A program made the translations under genes and the position numbers. A stretch of 64,000 nucleotides of DNA from Chitinophagaceae bacterium UBA1931 (GTDB lineage Bacteria; Bacteroidota; Bacteroidia; Chitinophagales; Chitinophagaceae). The notes below the pieces were generated by a model, which was not told the DNA's origin, searched no databases, and was given only the letters and a program-made list of their open reading frames with translations. This document shows, in pieces, positions 32,199-41,447 of this stretch; position 1 is the first letter of the stretch; each line of letters opens with the position of its first letter. The stretch lies in contig DDFJ01000001.1 in NCBI GenBank assembly GCA_002337125.1, positions 620,001 to 684,000 of the forward strand. The letters are read 5' to 3'.

Positions 32199-32532
32199 TT
32201 TTTCCCCCGTTTTTTGTTGGTTTATCTGTTGTAAGCAAAATCACTTCATTATTTTCATCGTACACGCCTAATACAAGACATTCGCTGATAAAGTTGGCAA
32301 TTTGCTTTGGCGGAAAATTAATCACAGCAACAATTTGTTTTCCTTCCAGTTCCTGTATTGTGTAATGATGAGTAATCTGTGCTGAAGATTGTTTAATCCC
32401 TGAACTGCCAAAATCAATTGTAAGCTTGTAGGCTGGTTTTTTTGCCGCAGGAAAATCTTCAGCCTTGATAATAGTTCCGGTGCAGATCTGAATTTTTTCA
32501 AAGTCGGCCCATGAAATAAAATCACTCATCAT
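32191..32532 (-). CDS. CsaA-type tRNA-binding domain protein
   Basis: 113 residues matching the secretion chaperone CsaA / free-standing tRNA-binding (EMAP-II-like OB) domain: ISWADFEKIQICTGTIIKAEDFPAAKKPAYKLTIDFG, then the QIVAVINFPPKQIANFISECLVLG strand. Two adjacent ATGs (32532 and 32529) are possible starts. CsaA is reported to act in protein export in Bacillus; in Bacteroidota its role is not established. It overlaps both neighbours, indicating a tight operon. Confidence 0.85.
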   Translation of the reverse strand: MMSDFISWADFEKIQICTGTIIKAEDFPAAKKPAYKLTIDFGSSGIKQSSAQITHHYTIQELEGKQIVAVINFPPKQIANFISECLVLGVYDENNEVILLTTDKPTKNGGKIG

Positions 32533-33403
32533 CTTCGTTTAATAATTCAGCAAGCGATAGTAAATCGTCTTTTTTATAAGCCTGTTTCACATCACTGAAG
32601 CAATTGGCGTATTCTTCAATCAGTAACTGAATCATACGCATGTTACTGAGAGGTTTAAAGAACGATTTTTTAGGTTTTACCTTAATCCGGTTAAAATAGG
32701 TTTCCACATCCTTGTGCGAAAATATCTGGCCTGAAGTACCATCAATATAAAACTGGATATGATTTGGTGGAAAATCATTCTCTTCATCGCTCTCAGGATC
32801 GTTATCAAAATATGCAATGATAAACTGTCTTGGAATATTGATCATGTACATATTGATGTCAAGCAAATCGGAGAGAACAATCATGAATATGCCTGTTGCA
32901 ATGGCATTCCCTTTTTTTGCCTCAATGAGTTTATGAATCAAAAAATCATCGGGCTTGGTATAATTAATTTCAGTTCCCTTCATCCTGTAATAATTGAACA
33001 GGATGTTGCTCATAACATTTACTTTTTCAAGAGAAGTTAAAAAGCTGTTCAGTTCAAGCCAGATGTTTCTCCTGATTTTCTCAACATCTTTTTGATAAGA
33101 AGCGATATTAAGATCAGGATACTGATAACGGCATACAAGCAACGCACCGGTTAGTAAATCCTGTTTGTCACTGTTAACCCATTCTTTAAACTCTATTTGT
33201 AATTCCCTGAAATGAAGACTGTGTATCAGCATTTCAATGCGTTCCTGTATATGTTCATCGGGAGTTGTTTCCCATAAATATTCAAGATTGGGAATAATAT
33301 CCTTGCCATATGAAATAATCCGTTCACTAACTGTTGAGTATACCTCATCATCAGGATCTTCAATTAAATTCAGCAGAGCGCTTATCTCTTTCGTTTGCTC
33401 CAT
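32522..33403 (-). CDS. SirB1-type transglutaminase-like protein
   Basis: 293 residues. The middle part matches the SirB1 N-terminal transglutaminase-like domain: NVMSNILFNYYRMKGTEINYTKPDDFLIHKLIEAKKGNAIATGIFMIVLSDLLDINMYMINIPRQFIIAY, then HIQFYIDGTSGQIFSHKDVETYF. The N-terminal 100 residues are helical. Catalytic competence is doubtful, as no Cys is seen at the usual place. Function unknown; first gene of the operon with the csaA-like gene and ogt. Confidence 0.75.
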   Translation of the reverse strand: MEQTKEISALLNLIEDPDDEVYSTVSERIISYGKDIIPNLEYLWETTPDEHIQERIEMLIHSLHFRELQIEFKEWVNSDKQDLLTGALLVCRYQYPDLNIASYQKDVEKIRRNIWLELNSFLTSLEKVNVMSNILFNYYRMKGTEINYTKPDDFLIHKLIEAKKGNAIATGIFMIVLSDLLDINMYMINIPRQFIIAYFDNDPESDEENDFPPNHIQFYIDGTSGQIFSHKDVETYFNRIKVKPKKSFFKPLSNMRMIQLLIEEYANCFSDVKQAYKKDDLLSLAELLNEDDE

Positions 33404-33856
33404 ACTCGTTTCTTAATTTTCGATGTAAATCTGTATTTTAAATTGCAAAAACTGTAAAACTTATTCCGAAAAAGTTTTACACAACGATGTGGATGAAATT
33501 TTTTGCTTTTTATTTCAGTAAAAATACGGAAGAACTCGTCATTGATAAGAGTAACCACTTATTTCAACAACTAGTTAGCATGAATTTTTTTTAAACGGCA
33601 GATCAAATGTTTTATTTACAATCAATCTCTTTGTAAACTTGTTCTACCAACAGAAATTAATCCAATACCTGAAAACCAAAATCCACGAAAGTGGAAAATC
33701 CAAATCCGATGGCCTGTTTTTAAATCTGGCCCTATGAAGAAATCGCTGGCTTCTGTACCTAAAGAGAACGGATAAAAGAAATTAAAAAAACATTTGAAGC
33801 CACATAAAATACCCCGGTAACCCGGGGTATTTTTATTTAGAACAATATCTTCTTAC
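33404..33856. other. Gene-poor spacer, 453 bp
   Basis: AT-rich spacer between two minus-strand genes. It holds a 35-codon plus-strand frame (33487-33594, starting MWMKFFAFYFSKN) with no recognisable family, a 13-codon frame at about 33734, and near its end a strong terminator. The stretch from about 33660 to 33800 looks like eroded coding sequence but cannot be matched to a gene. Nothing else is supported. Confidence 0.5.
33806..33836. terminator. Terminator downstream of araR
   Basis: Perfect 12-bp stem, arms 33806-33817 and 33822-33833 (core ACCCCGG / CCGGGGT), loop TAAC, A/T runs on both sides. It lies 21 bp past the stop codon of the minus-strand Nudix-type regulator. Confidence 0.88.
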
Positions 33857-34561
33857 TTAAATTAACCCATTAGGGTTTGGAATAAAATGAAGGAACTTGT
33901 GAAAGTTCTTTTGGTAATGCTTTTTATCGAGCTTATAATAAAATGCTCCTTTCTTTGAATTGCCTTTGTCTTTATCCTTTTGTTTTAAAAGCAACCCTGT
34001 TGACAGAATTTTGCGGCTGAAATTCCTTTTATCGAATGTGGTTTCATACACATCTTCAAAAAGACTTTGCAAAAGAGGGAGAGTAAATTTTGCCGGTAAT
34101 AACTCAAATAAAAGAGGGTGGAGTGCTGCTTTATAGCGTAACCGTTCTTTTGCAAGGTTAACCATTTGGTTATGGTCAAAAATCAGATCAGGAATTTTAT
34201 TTAACGGAAACCATTCCGGGTGATATTCTTCACTAATCTGTTTTTCGTACTGACTGATGTCGATTAAGGCAAAGTAAGCAATGGAAACGGTACGTTCAAT
34301 CGGGTCCCTGTCGGGTTCAGAAAATGTATGAAACTGTTCCAGGTAAACTCCATCAAGCCCTGTTAGTTTTTTGAGGATGCGTACTGCTGCCTGGTCGGCA
34401 CTTTCGTTTTGCTCCACGAAACCACCCATAAGACTCCAATGATCTTTCTTCGGTTCAAATCCACGCTTTATCAGTAAAATATTAAGCTTTTGGCCATCAA
34501 ACCCAAATACAATACAGTCGACAGCTGCCAGTAAACGGGTTTGTTTTTGATACTTAGTCAT
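33857..34561 (-). CDS. araR: Nudix-type transcriptional regulator of arabinose use, AraR (NrtR family)
   Basis: 234 residues: a Nudix-fold domain (1-140) and a C-terminal winged-helix domain (about 150-234, LPLLQSLFEDVYETTFDKRNFSRKIL). The Nudix box is degenerate: from Gly47 the spacing to Glu53 and Arg61 is kept, but the catalytic REUxEE is RILKKL, so hydrolysis is unlikely and the domain should be a ligand sensor. This is the layout of NrtR and of the Bacteroidota arabinose repressor AraR (BT0354 type). It is divergent from the 14.5-kb arabinose locus, which strongly supports this assignment. It probably binds the shared 151-bp spacer and is released by L-arabinose. Confidence 0.82.
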   Translation of the reverse strand: MTKYQKQTRLLAAVDCIVFGFDGQKLNILLIKRGFEPKKDHWSLMGGFVEQNESADQAAVRILKKLTGLDGVYLEQFHTFSEPDRDPIERTVSIAYFALIDISQYEKQISEEYHPEWFPLNKIPDLIFDHNQMVNLAKERLRYKAALHPLLFELLPAKFTLPLLQSLFEDVYETTFDKRNFSRKILSTGLLLKQKDKDKGNSKKGAFYYKLDKKHYQKNFHKFLHFIPNPNGLI

Positions 34562-34644
34562 AAGGAAATAGAATAATTAAAGGTAAGGATTCAAAGATGA
34601 AAACAGCCTGTGGAAAACTTTTTTTTCAAAAAATAAATGTAGAA

Positions 34645-34674
34645 TTGACAATTAATTATTAATCATTATATTTG
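34645..34674 (+). promoter_or_regulatory. Promoter and candidate AraR operator of the arabinose operon
   Basis: TTG at 34645-34647, a 19-bp spacer and TATATTTG at 34667-34674 match the Bacteroidota promoter in both boxes. Between the boxes lies an imperfect inverted repeat, 34646-34665, with outer arms TGA/TCA and core TAATTA, placed where a bound repressor would block polymerase. The operator assignment is inference. Confidence 0.6.
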
Positions 34675-34712
34675 AATCCTCATTGAATTTTTAAATTTTA
34701 TTCTTTGCTGCC

Positions 34713-36290
34713 ATGCTTAATTTTTTTCAATCTTCAGTTTCAAATCTAAAGAAAACTGTAATCGCCCTTGGTTTGATTTTATTCGTGAAAAGTACATCCT
34801 TTTCACAGGTAAATGTTGTTTTACAAACAGATTTGGGGAAAGACAAAATCAGTAAAAATATTTACGGCCATTTTGCCGAACATTTGGGTAACTGTATTTA
34901 CAGCGGCTTTTACGTTGGTGATACAAACAAAATTATTCCCAATACAAATGGAGTAAGGAACGATATTATCGATGCATTAAAAAAATTAAAAATTCCGGTT
35001 CTTCGTTGGCCCGGTGGTTGCTTTGCTGATACTTATCATTGGAAAGACGGCGTTGGCCCAAAAGATAAACGCCCGGCAATTGTTAACCGTTGGTGGGGTG
35101 GCGTAACAGAAGACAACAGCTTTGGTACACATGATTTTTTGAATATGTGTGAATTAATTGGAGCTGAACCTTACTTATCCGGCAACGTTGGAAGTGGCAC
35201 TGTACAGGAACTTTCAGACTGGATTCAATATACAAATGGTGCAGCAAACACAAGCCCGATGACTTCATGGCGTGTACAAAACGGAAGAAACGAACCTTGG
35301 AAAGTAAGGTTCTGGGGAGTAGGTAATGAAGCCTGGGGTTGTGGTGGTAACATGACACCGGAATACTATGCAAACATTTACCGCCAGTTTGCAACATATA
35401 TGTCCGACTGGGGCAATTCAGGTGGTATTTACAGAATAGCATCGGGAGCAAGTGATGCTGATTATAACTGGACCGAAGTTTTGATGCGTGATATTCCTGC
35501 CAGCATGATGAATGCCGTGGCCATGCACCACTACTCAACTGTTAAATGGAGCGAAAAGGGTTCGGCTACTGATTTCAGTGAGCAGCAATATTTCGCTACA
35601 ATGAAATCGGCTCTTTTGATGGATGAGCTGGTGAAAAGGCATTCAACGGTAATGGATAAATACGATCCCAATAAAAAAATTGCATTGGTTGTTGACGAAT
35701 GGGGTGGCTGGTACGAAGTTGAGCCGGGAACAAACCCAGGATTTCTTTTTCAGCAAAATACCATGCGTGATGCTATGATTGCCGGAGTTACACTCAATAT
35801 ATTTCAGAATCATTGCGACCGGGTAAGAATGGCGAATCTTGCACAAGCTGTGAATGTGCTGCAGGCTGTAATTCTTACCAATAAAGAAAAAATGATTCTT
35901 ACGCCAACTTATCATGTAATGGAAATGTACAACGTTCACCAGGATGCAACCATGCTCCCGGTAACAGTACAAACACCGGATTATGTTTTTGGCAATGAAA
36001 AATTACCGGCTGTTTCAGTTTCAGCTTCAAAAGATAACAATGGAGTTACACATGTTTCATTGGTGAATATTGATGCATCAAAACCACAAACAGTATCAAT
36101 TGATATACGTGGTACAAAGTTCAGTTCTGTTTCAGGCCGTATTCTTAGTTCAAAAAAATTACAGGATTACAATTCATTTGATCAACCCGGGAAAATTCAG
36201 CCCGCAGTTTTCAGCAACGCAAAACTTTCAGGTAATACCTTGCAGGTTCAGTTACCCGCATTTTCAGTTGTTGTATTAACGCTCAAATAG
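34713..36290 (+). CDS. GH51 alpha-L-arabinofuranosidase
   Basis: 525 residues with a signal peptide (hydrophobic segment about 15-30, cleavage near FSQ). The catalytic acid/base is Glu206 in GVGNEAWGCGG and the nucleophile Glu329 in LVVDEWGGW; the family motif VLRWPGGCFADTYHW is at 96-110. A C-terminal beta-sandwich follows from about residue 430. It removes alpha-linked arabinofuranosyl residues from arabinan or arabinoxylan fragments. First gene of the arabinose operon, 38 bases after the -7 element. Confidence 0.93.
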   Translation: MLNFFQSSVSNLKKTVIALGLILFVKSTSFSQVNVVLQTDLGKDKISKNIYGHFAEHLGNCIYSGFYVGDTNKIIPNTNGVRNDIIDALKKLKIPVLRWPGGCFADTYHWKDGVGPKDKRPAIVNRWWGGVTEDNSFGTHDFLNMCELIGAEPYLSGNVGSGTVQELSDWIQYTNGAANTSPMTSWRVQNGRNEPWKVRFWGVGNEAWGCGGNMTPEYYANIYRQFATYMSDWGNSGGIYRIASGASDADYNWTEVLMRDIPASMMNAVAMHHYSTVKWSEKGSATDFSEQQYFATMKSALLMDELVKRHSTVMDKYDPNKKIALVVDEWGGWYEVEPGTNPGFLFQQNTMRDAMIAGVTLNIFQNHCDRVRMANLAQAVNVLQAVILTNKEKMILTPTYHVMEMYNVHQDATMLPVTVQTPDYVFGNEKLPAVSVSASKDNNGVTHVSLVNIDASKPQTVSIDIRGTKFSSVSGRILSSKKLQDYNSFDQPGKIQPAVFSNAKLSGNTLQVQLPAFSVVVLTLK

Positions 36291-36296
36291 AAATCA

Positions 36297-38273
36297 ATGA
36301 AACGGAACGTTTTTCTTTTTATATCACTCTTTTCGTTTTTCACAGTACAATCTCATGCGCAGCAAAAAATATTGACGATAAATGCTGGTCAGAGCATTGG
36401 AGATGTACAGCCAACCATGTGGGGTGTGTTTTTTGAAGATATTAATCTTGGTGCAGACGGAGGCATTTATGCAGAACTGGTCAAGAACCGTTCGTTTGAA
36501 TTTAATAAACCCTTGATGGGATGGAAGGTTGATCAAAAGCCTTTTGTTGAAGGAGCTGTAACTGTACAAAACAGGGCAGGACTAAACCTTGCCAATCCCC
36601 GCTTTCTGCATGTAATACTGAATAATGCCAAAACGGGCACACTCAGTTTAACCAATGAAGGTTTTCGTGGCATGGGTATTAAGAAAGATCTGCGTTACGA
36701 TTTTTCTGTATTGTACCGCACATCAGCCAGCGGCATCAAACTTCATCTTGAATTACTGAATGCAAAGAATGAAATCATTGGTTCAGCAGTAACTGAAGTT
36801 GCAGCCACAGGAAGCGAATGGAAAAAACAGTCAGTAAGTTTTACCTCAACTGCAACAGAGTTAAAAGGCCAGTTCAGAATATGGTTTGAAGGAACAGGTA
36901 CAATTGATATGGATATGATCTCCTTGTTTCCCTCAGATACATGGAAAGGAAGACCCGGTGGTATGCGTGCGGATATGATCCAGATGCTGGCTGATATGAA
37001 GCCCGGCTTTATCCGCTTTCCCGGCGGTTGTATTGTAGAAGGAATTGATTTAACCAACCGGTATCAATGGAAAAGAACGATCGGTCCGGTTGAAGAACGC
37101 CAGCTTATCATGAACCGCTGGAATGTTGAATTTGCAAATCGTGCAGCGCCTGATTATTTTCAAACATTTGGTCTTGGATTTTTTGAATATTTCCAGTTAG
37201 CTGAAGATATTGGTGCAGAACCTTTGCCTATCCTCAATTGTGGAATGGCCTGCCAGTTTAATACCGCTGAGCTTGTTCCTCTTGATCAGATTGATCCTTT
37301 TGTACAGGATGCACTTGATTTAATTGAATTTGCCAATGGCGATATCACAACAACCTGGGGAAAGAAAAGAGCTGAGATGGGACATCCTGCACCATTCAAT
37401 TTAAAAATGATGGGAGTGGGCAATGAAAACTGGGGACCGCAATACATCGAACGACTGAAAATTTTCCAGAAAGCAATCAAAGAAAAATATCCAGATTTTA
37501 AACTGGTAACAAGTTCAGGCACTGATCCTGATGGTGCACGTTTTGATTTGCTGAATGGTGAACTGCGTAAAATGAATGCTGATTTTATTGATGAGCATTA
37601 TTACCGCAAACCAGAATGGTTTTTCAGTAATGCAAAACGTTATGATAATTATCCACGCAGCGGCTCAAAAGTATTTGCCGGCGAATATGCTTCGCATGTG
37701 GATAAAACTACGGGCAATATGCGCAACACCTGGCTCTCTGCTATTAGCGAAGCTGCGTTTATGACCGGACTTGAGCGCAATGCTGCCGTAGTGAATATGG
37801 CATCTTATGCACCATTGTTTGCACATGTTGATGGCTGGCAATGGGCTCCTGATTTAATTTGGGTTGATAATCTCAATATTTACGGCACACCCGATTATTA
37901 TGTGCAGAAATTATTTGCATTAAACAAAGGTTCAAAAGTTGTTCCTGTTTCACTCAACAATGAAGTTGTTGCAGGACAGGATAGTTTGTATGCATCGGCT
38001 GTAATTGATGCTGCAACCAATGAACTGATTATAAAAGTGGTGAATGCTTCAGGAAAAGAACAATCAACGGTTCTTTCAGTTGAAGGTGTAAAAAAACTGG
38101 CAAAAGAAGGAAAACTGGTGCTGATGCAGAGTGCTGAACTTTTACAGGTTAATTCATTTAATCAGCCCATGGCTGTTTCGCCAAAAGAGTCAGTTATAGC
38201 TGTTAAAAGCAGGAAAATTGAATATAAAGCCCCGGCTTATTCATTTTCGGTAGTACGTGTAAAAATCATTTGA
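36297..38273 (+). CDS. GH51 alpha-L-arabinofuranosidase with CBM-like insert
   Basis: 658 residues with a signal peptide ending near SHA-QQ (residue 21). Compared with the upstream paralogue it has an added beta-sandwich at about 80-210 (CBM4_9-like). Acid/base Glu377 is in MGVGNENWGPQY and nucleophile Glu463 in VFAGEYASH; FIRFPGGCIVEG is the substrate loop. It starts 6 bp after the preceding stop. The two GH51 enzymes are clearly different subgroups, so they probably act on different linkages or chain lengths. Confidence 0.92.
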   Translation: MKRNVFLFISLFSFFTVQSHAQQKILTINAGQSIGDVQPTMWGVFFEDINLGADGGIYAELVKNRSFEFNKPLMGWKVDQKPFVEGAVTVQNRAGLNLANPRFLHVILNNAKTGTLSLTNEGFRGMGIKKDLRYDFSVLYRTSASGIKLHLELLNAKNEIIGSAVTEVAATGSEWKKQSVSFTSTATELKGQFRIWFEGTGTIDMDMISLFPSDTWKGRPGGMRADMIQMLADMKPGFIRFPGGCIVEGIDLTNRYQWKRTIGPVEERQLIMNRWNVEFANRAAPDYFQTFGLGFFEYFQLAEDIGAEPLPILNCGMACQFNTAELVPLDQIDPFVQDALDLIEFANGDITTTWGKKRAEMGHPAPFNLKMMGVGNENWGPQYIERLKIFQKAIKEKYPDFKLVTSSGTDPDGARFDLLNGELRKMNADFIDEHYYRKPEWFFSNAKRYDNYPRSGSKVFAGEYASHVDKTTGNMRNTWLSAISEAAFMTGLERNAAVVNMASYAPLFAHVDGWQWAPDLIWVDNLNIYGTPDYYVQKLFALNKGSKVVPVSLNNEVVAGQDSLYASAVIDAATNELIIKVVNASGKEQSTVLSVEGVKKLAKEGKLVLMQSAELLQVNSFNQPMAVSPKESVIAVKSRKIEYKAPAYSFSVVRVKII

Positions 38274-38371
38274 GCAATTTGCAGAAAAAGCCATAACTAT
38301 GGGCCCGGAAATGATCTGCAAAAATGGGAATGAAAAGAAAGGAATTATTTAATAAGCATTAATAAATCAAA

Positions 38372-39508
38372 ATGAAATCGTTTAAACAATTCACTCTGAT
38401 TATGTTGCTGACTGGCTTGAGTTTATCAGCCTGCCAGAACAGTTCACAGAAAGCTGATAAAGAAACATCAGCAAACAAAAAAATTACAAAAGTTGCCTGG
38501 GGACAGGCTGATGGTAAGGAAGTTGATCTTTACACATTAACTAACAGTAAAGGAACAGAAGTAAAAATTACCAACTATGGCGGTACTGTTACTTCATGGA
38601 TTGTTCCTGATAATAAAGGAAATAAGAGCAGTATCGTTCTCGGCTTCGACAGTTTGAGCGGCTACCTTGCTAAACCTCCTTACTTTGGTGCACTCATCGG
38701 CCGTTACGGAAACCGCATTGGCAAAGGCATTTTTAAAATTGATACCGCTACTTACAAACTTGCTGTCAACAATGGTGAAAACCATCTGCATGGCGGTAAC
38801 AAAGGATATGATAAAGTGGTGTGGGATGTAACACCTGCCGACAGCACTGCATCTCTTACATTAACTTATTTAAGTAAAGATGGTGAAGAAGGTTATCCCG
38901 GCAATTTAAAAATCACAGTTGTTTACACCTTAACTGATGATAATGAACTGTTGATTGATTACTCAGCTGAAACCGATAAACCTACAGTTGTAAATCTTAC
39001 CAATCACAGTTATTTCAACTTAACAGGTGATGTTAATAACACTATTCTCAACCATACCTTACAGGTAAATGCTGATAAATACACACCTGTTGATAAAGGT
39101 TTGATTCCAACAGGCGAACTGAAAGATGTAAAAGGAACTCCGTTTGATTTTATTCAGCCACATAAAATTGGTGAACGCATAGCTGCTGTTGAAGGTGGTT
39201 ATGACCATAACTTTGTGCTCACCCGCAAAGGAACTGATCTTGAACTGGTAGCTACTTTAGCTGATTCATTAAGCGGAAGAAAACTGGAAGTGTACACAAC
39301 TGAACCCGGATTGCAGTTTTATTCAGGGAATTTCCTTGATGGCACCATCAAAACATCCGATGGTAAAGCAATCAACATTCATACAGGTCTTTGTCTTGAA
39401 ACACAGCATTTCCCTGATTCTCCCAATAAGCCTCAGTTCCCTTCAACTTTGCTGAAGCCGGGCGAAAAATATCATACAGTAACAAAATATAAAGTTTCAG
39501 TGAATTGA
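38372..39508 (+). CDS. galM: Aldose 1-epimerase (mutarotase), lipoprotein
   Basis: 378 residues with a lipoprotein signal (LTGLSLSACQN, Cys21). The family motifs are present: TNYGGTVTSW, GALIGRYGNRIGKG, NGENHLHGG with catalytic His, NLTNHSYFNLTG, and a late CLETQHFPDSPN containing the catalytic Glu. It speeds interconversion of alpha and beta anomers of sugars outside the cytoplasm, here presumably L-arabinose before uptake. Confidence 0.92.
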   Translation: MKSFKQFTLIMLLTGLSLSACQNSSQKADKETSANKKITKVAWGQADGKEVDLYTLTNSKGTEVKITNYGGTVTSWIVPDNKGNKSSIVLGFDSLSGYLAKPPYFGALIGRYGNRIGKGIFKIDTATYKLAVNNGENHLHGGNKGYDKVVWDVTPADSTASLTLTYLSKDGEEGYPGNLKITVVYTLTDDNELLIDYSAETDKPTVVNLTNHSYFNLTGDVNNTILNHTLQVNADKYTPVDKGLIPTGELKDVKGTPFDFIQPHKIGERIAAVEGGYDHNFVLTRKGTDLELVATLADSLSGRKLEVYTTEPGLQFYSGNFLDGTIKTSDGKAINIHTGLCLETQHFPDSPNKPQFPSTLLKPGEKYHTVTKYKVSVN

Positions 39509-39525
39509 TAATTAAATAAGAACTA

Positions 39526-40395
39526 ATGAAAAGTGTTAACGAATTAAATGAAATTGTTTCGCAGGTACGCCGTGATATTGTACGGATGGTACATGCCTGC
39601 CAGTCGGGCCATCCCGGCGGATCATTGGGTTGTGCTGATGTAGTAACAACCTTGTACTTCAGAGAAATGAAAATTAATGAAGAAAAAGGTAGTGATGGAT
39701 TTTTGAAATTCTCACCATCAGGCGAAGGCGAAGATTTGTTCTTCCTTTCCAATGGTCACATCTCTCCATTATTTTATTCTGTGCTTGCACGCAGGGGATA
39801 TTTTGCTGTAAGCGAATTAGCAACATTCCGCAAAATCAATTCACGTCTGCAAGGTCATCCTGCAACACATGAACATCTTCCCGGTATCCGTGTAGCATCA
39901 GGATCACTTGGTCAGGGACTTTCGGTTGCAGCTGGTGCTGCGAAAGCAAAAAAAATAAAAGGCGATGACGGTACTGTATTTGTTTTAATGGGTGATGGTG
40001 AACAGCAGGAAGGACAAATTTGGGAAGCTGCACAATTTGCTCCGCATTATAATTTAGATAACCTGATTGCAATTGTTGACTGGAACAAACAACAGATTGA
40101 CGGACCAACTGATAAAGTAATGAACAACCGTGATATCAAAGCTAAATACGAAGCATTTGGCTGGGCAACTGTTGATCTTGCTGATGGTAACGATATTCAG
40201 CAGGTGGTTGATGCTGTAACAAAAGCAAAAGAGTTGAGAGGAAAAGGACAACCCATTGCTATTTTAATGAAATCAGAAATGGGCTTTGGTGTTGATTTTA
40301 TGATGCACACACACAAGTGGCATGGTACTGCTCCTAACGATGAGCAACTGGCAAAAGCACTTGAACAATTACCACAAACTCTTGGTGACTATTAA
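39526..40395 (+). CDS. Transketolase, N-terminal subunit
   Basis: 289 residues covering the thiamine-diphosphate domain of transketolase only: SGHPGGSLGCADVVTTLYF, HISPLFYSVLARRGYF, then the TPP motif GDGEQQEGQIWEAA and VDWNKQQIDG. The C-terminal half is the next gene, 18 bp on. Split transketolase is common in Bacteroidota. It shuttles two-carbon units, here to channel xylulose 5-phosphate made from arabinose. Confidence 0.93.
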   Translation: MKSVNELNEIVSQVRRDIVRMVHACQSGHPGGSLGCADVVTTLYFREMKINEEKGSDGFLKFSPSGEGEDLFFLSNGHISPLFYSVLARRGYFAVSELATFRKINSRLQGHPATHEHLPGIRVASGSLGQGLSVAAGAAKAKKIKGDDGTVFVLMGDGEQQEGQIWEAAQFAPHYNLDNLIAIVDWNKQQIDGPTDKVMNNRDIKAKYEAFGWATVDLADGNDIQQVVDAVTKAKELRGKGQPIAILMKSEMGFGVDFMMHTHKWHGTAPNDEQLAKALEQLPQTLGDY

Positions 40396-40413
40396 TTAAA
40401 TGTTTGAAGCGAA

Positions 40414-41367
40414 ATGAAAAAATATACATACACAGAAAAGAAAGATACACGTAGCGGCTTTGGTGCCGGTATGGCTGAGTTGGGAAAAACTCATCCAAAA
40501 GTAATGGCGCTTTGTGCCGACCTGGTAGCATCGCTGAAACTGGATGCGTTTATTAAAGATAATCCTGAACGTTTTGTTCAGTGCGGAATTGCAGAAGCAA
40601 ACATGATTGGTGTTTCTGCAGGTTTGGCTATTTCAGGTTTTGTTCCTTACGCAACAACCTTTGCAAACTTTGGTTCGGGCCGTGTTTATGACCAGATCCG
40701 TCAAAGTGTTGCTTATTCAAATACGAATGTAAAAATTGCTGTATCACATGCAGGTTTAACATTGGGTGAAGATGGTGCAACACACCAGATTCTTGAAGAC
40801 CTTGCTATGATGCGTGCAATGCCCGGCATGACTGTTATTAATCCCTGCGATTATAATCAAACCAAAGCTGCAACGATTGCATTGGCCGATCATGTTGGCC
40901 CTGCTTACCTGCGTTTTGGTCGTCCTGTAGTTCCTGTTTTCACAGCTGCTGATCAGAAATTTGAAATTGGTAAAGCTTGGATGGTGAACGAAGGAAAAGA
41001 TGTAACCATTGTTGCAACCGGTCATCTTGTTTGGGAAGCAATACAGGCAGGTGAATTACTGGAACAGGAAGGTATTGATGCAGAAATCATCAACATACAT
41101 ACCATCAAACCACTGGATGAAGAAGCAATTCTGAAGTCTGTTGCAAAAACAGGTTGTGTTGTTACAGCTGAAGAACATCAGCTGAATGGTGGTTTGGGCG
41201 ATGCAGTTTGCCAGTTATTAAGCCGTAACAAGCCAACACCGGTTGAAATGATCGGCGTTGACAATTCATTTGGTGAAAGCGGAACTCCTGCACAACTGAT
41301 GGAGAAATACGGACTGAATGCAGCAAGCATTGTTGCCAAGGTGAAAAAGGTAATGAGCAGAAAATAA
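40414..41367 (+). CDS. Transketolase, C-terminal subunit
   Basis: 317 residues holding the pyrimidine-binding and C-terminal domains: TRSGFGAGMAELGKTHPKVMALCADL, then FVQCGIAEANMIGVSAGLAISGFVPYATTFANF with the catalytic Glu, and the DVTIVATGHLVWEAIQAGELL C-terminal domain. It completes the enzyme with the N-terminal subunit encoded just upstream. A terminator follows before araB. Confidence 0.93.
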   Translation: MKKYTYTEKKDTRSGFGAGMAELGKTHPKVMALCADLVASLKLDAFIKDNPERFVQCGIAEANMIGVSAGLAISGFVPYATTFANFGSGRVYDQIRQSVAYSNTNVKIAVSHAGLTLGEDGATHQILEDLAMMRAMPGMTVINPCDYNQTKAATIALADHVGPAYLRFGRPVVPVFTAADQKFEIGKAWMVNEGKDVTIVATGHLVWEAIQAGELLEQEGIDAEIINIHTIKPLDEEAILKSVAKTGCVVTAEEHQLNGGLGDAVCQLLSRNKPTPVEMIGVDNSFGESGTPAQLMEKYGLNAASIVAKVKKVMSRK

Positions 41368-41376
41368 ATTGCAGAT

Positions 41377-41405
41377 AAAACTGCTGTGCAAACAGCAGTT
41401 TTTAT
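41377..41405 (+). terminator. Intra-locus terminator between transketolase and araB
   Basis: Perfect 11-bp stem, arms 41377-41387 and 41392-41402 (AAAACTGCTGT / ACAGCAGTTTT), loop GCAA, T run. It lies inside the arabinose locus and should lower expression of the following genes unless they have a promoter of their own. Confidence 0.82.
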
Positions 41406-41447
41406 TTGCCAGAATTAATTAGTGTTACATAGACAAATAAAAATAAA

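Noticed and set aside
33487..33594. 35-codon plus-strand ORF in the araR-side spacer
   Set aside because: It has no domain, no convincing promoter and ends in a low-complexity T run; noted only in the spacer description.
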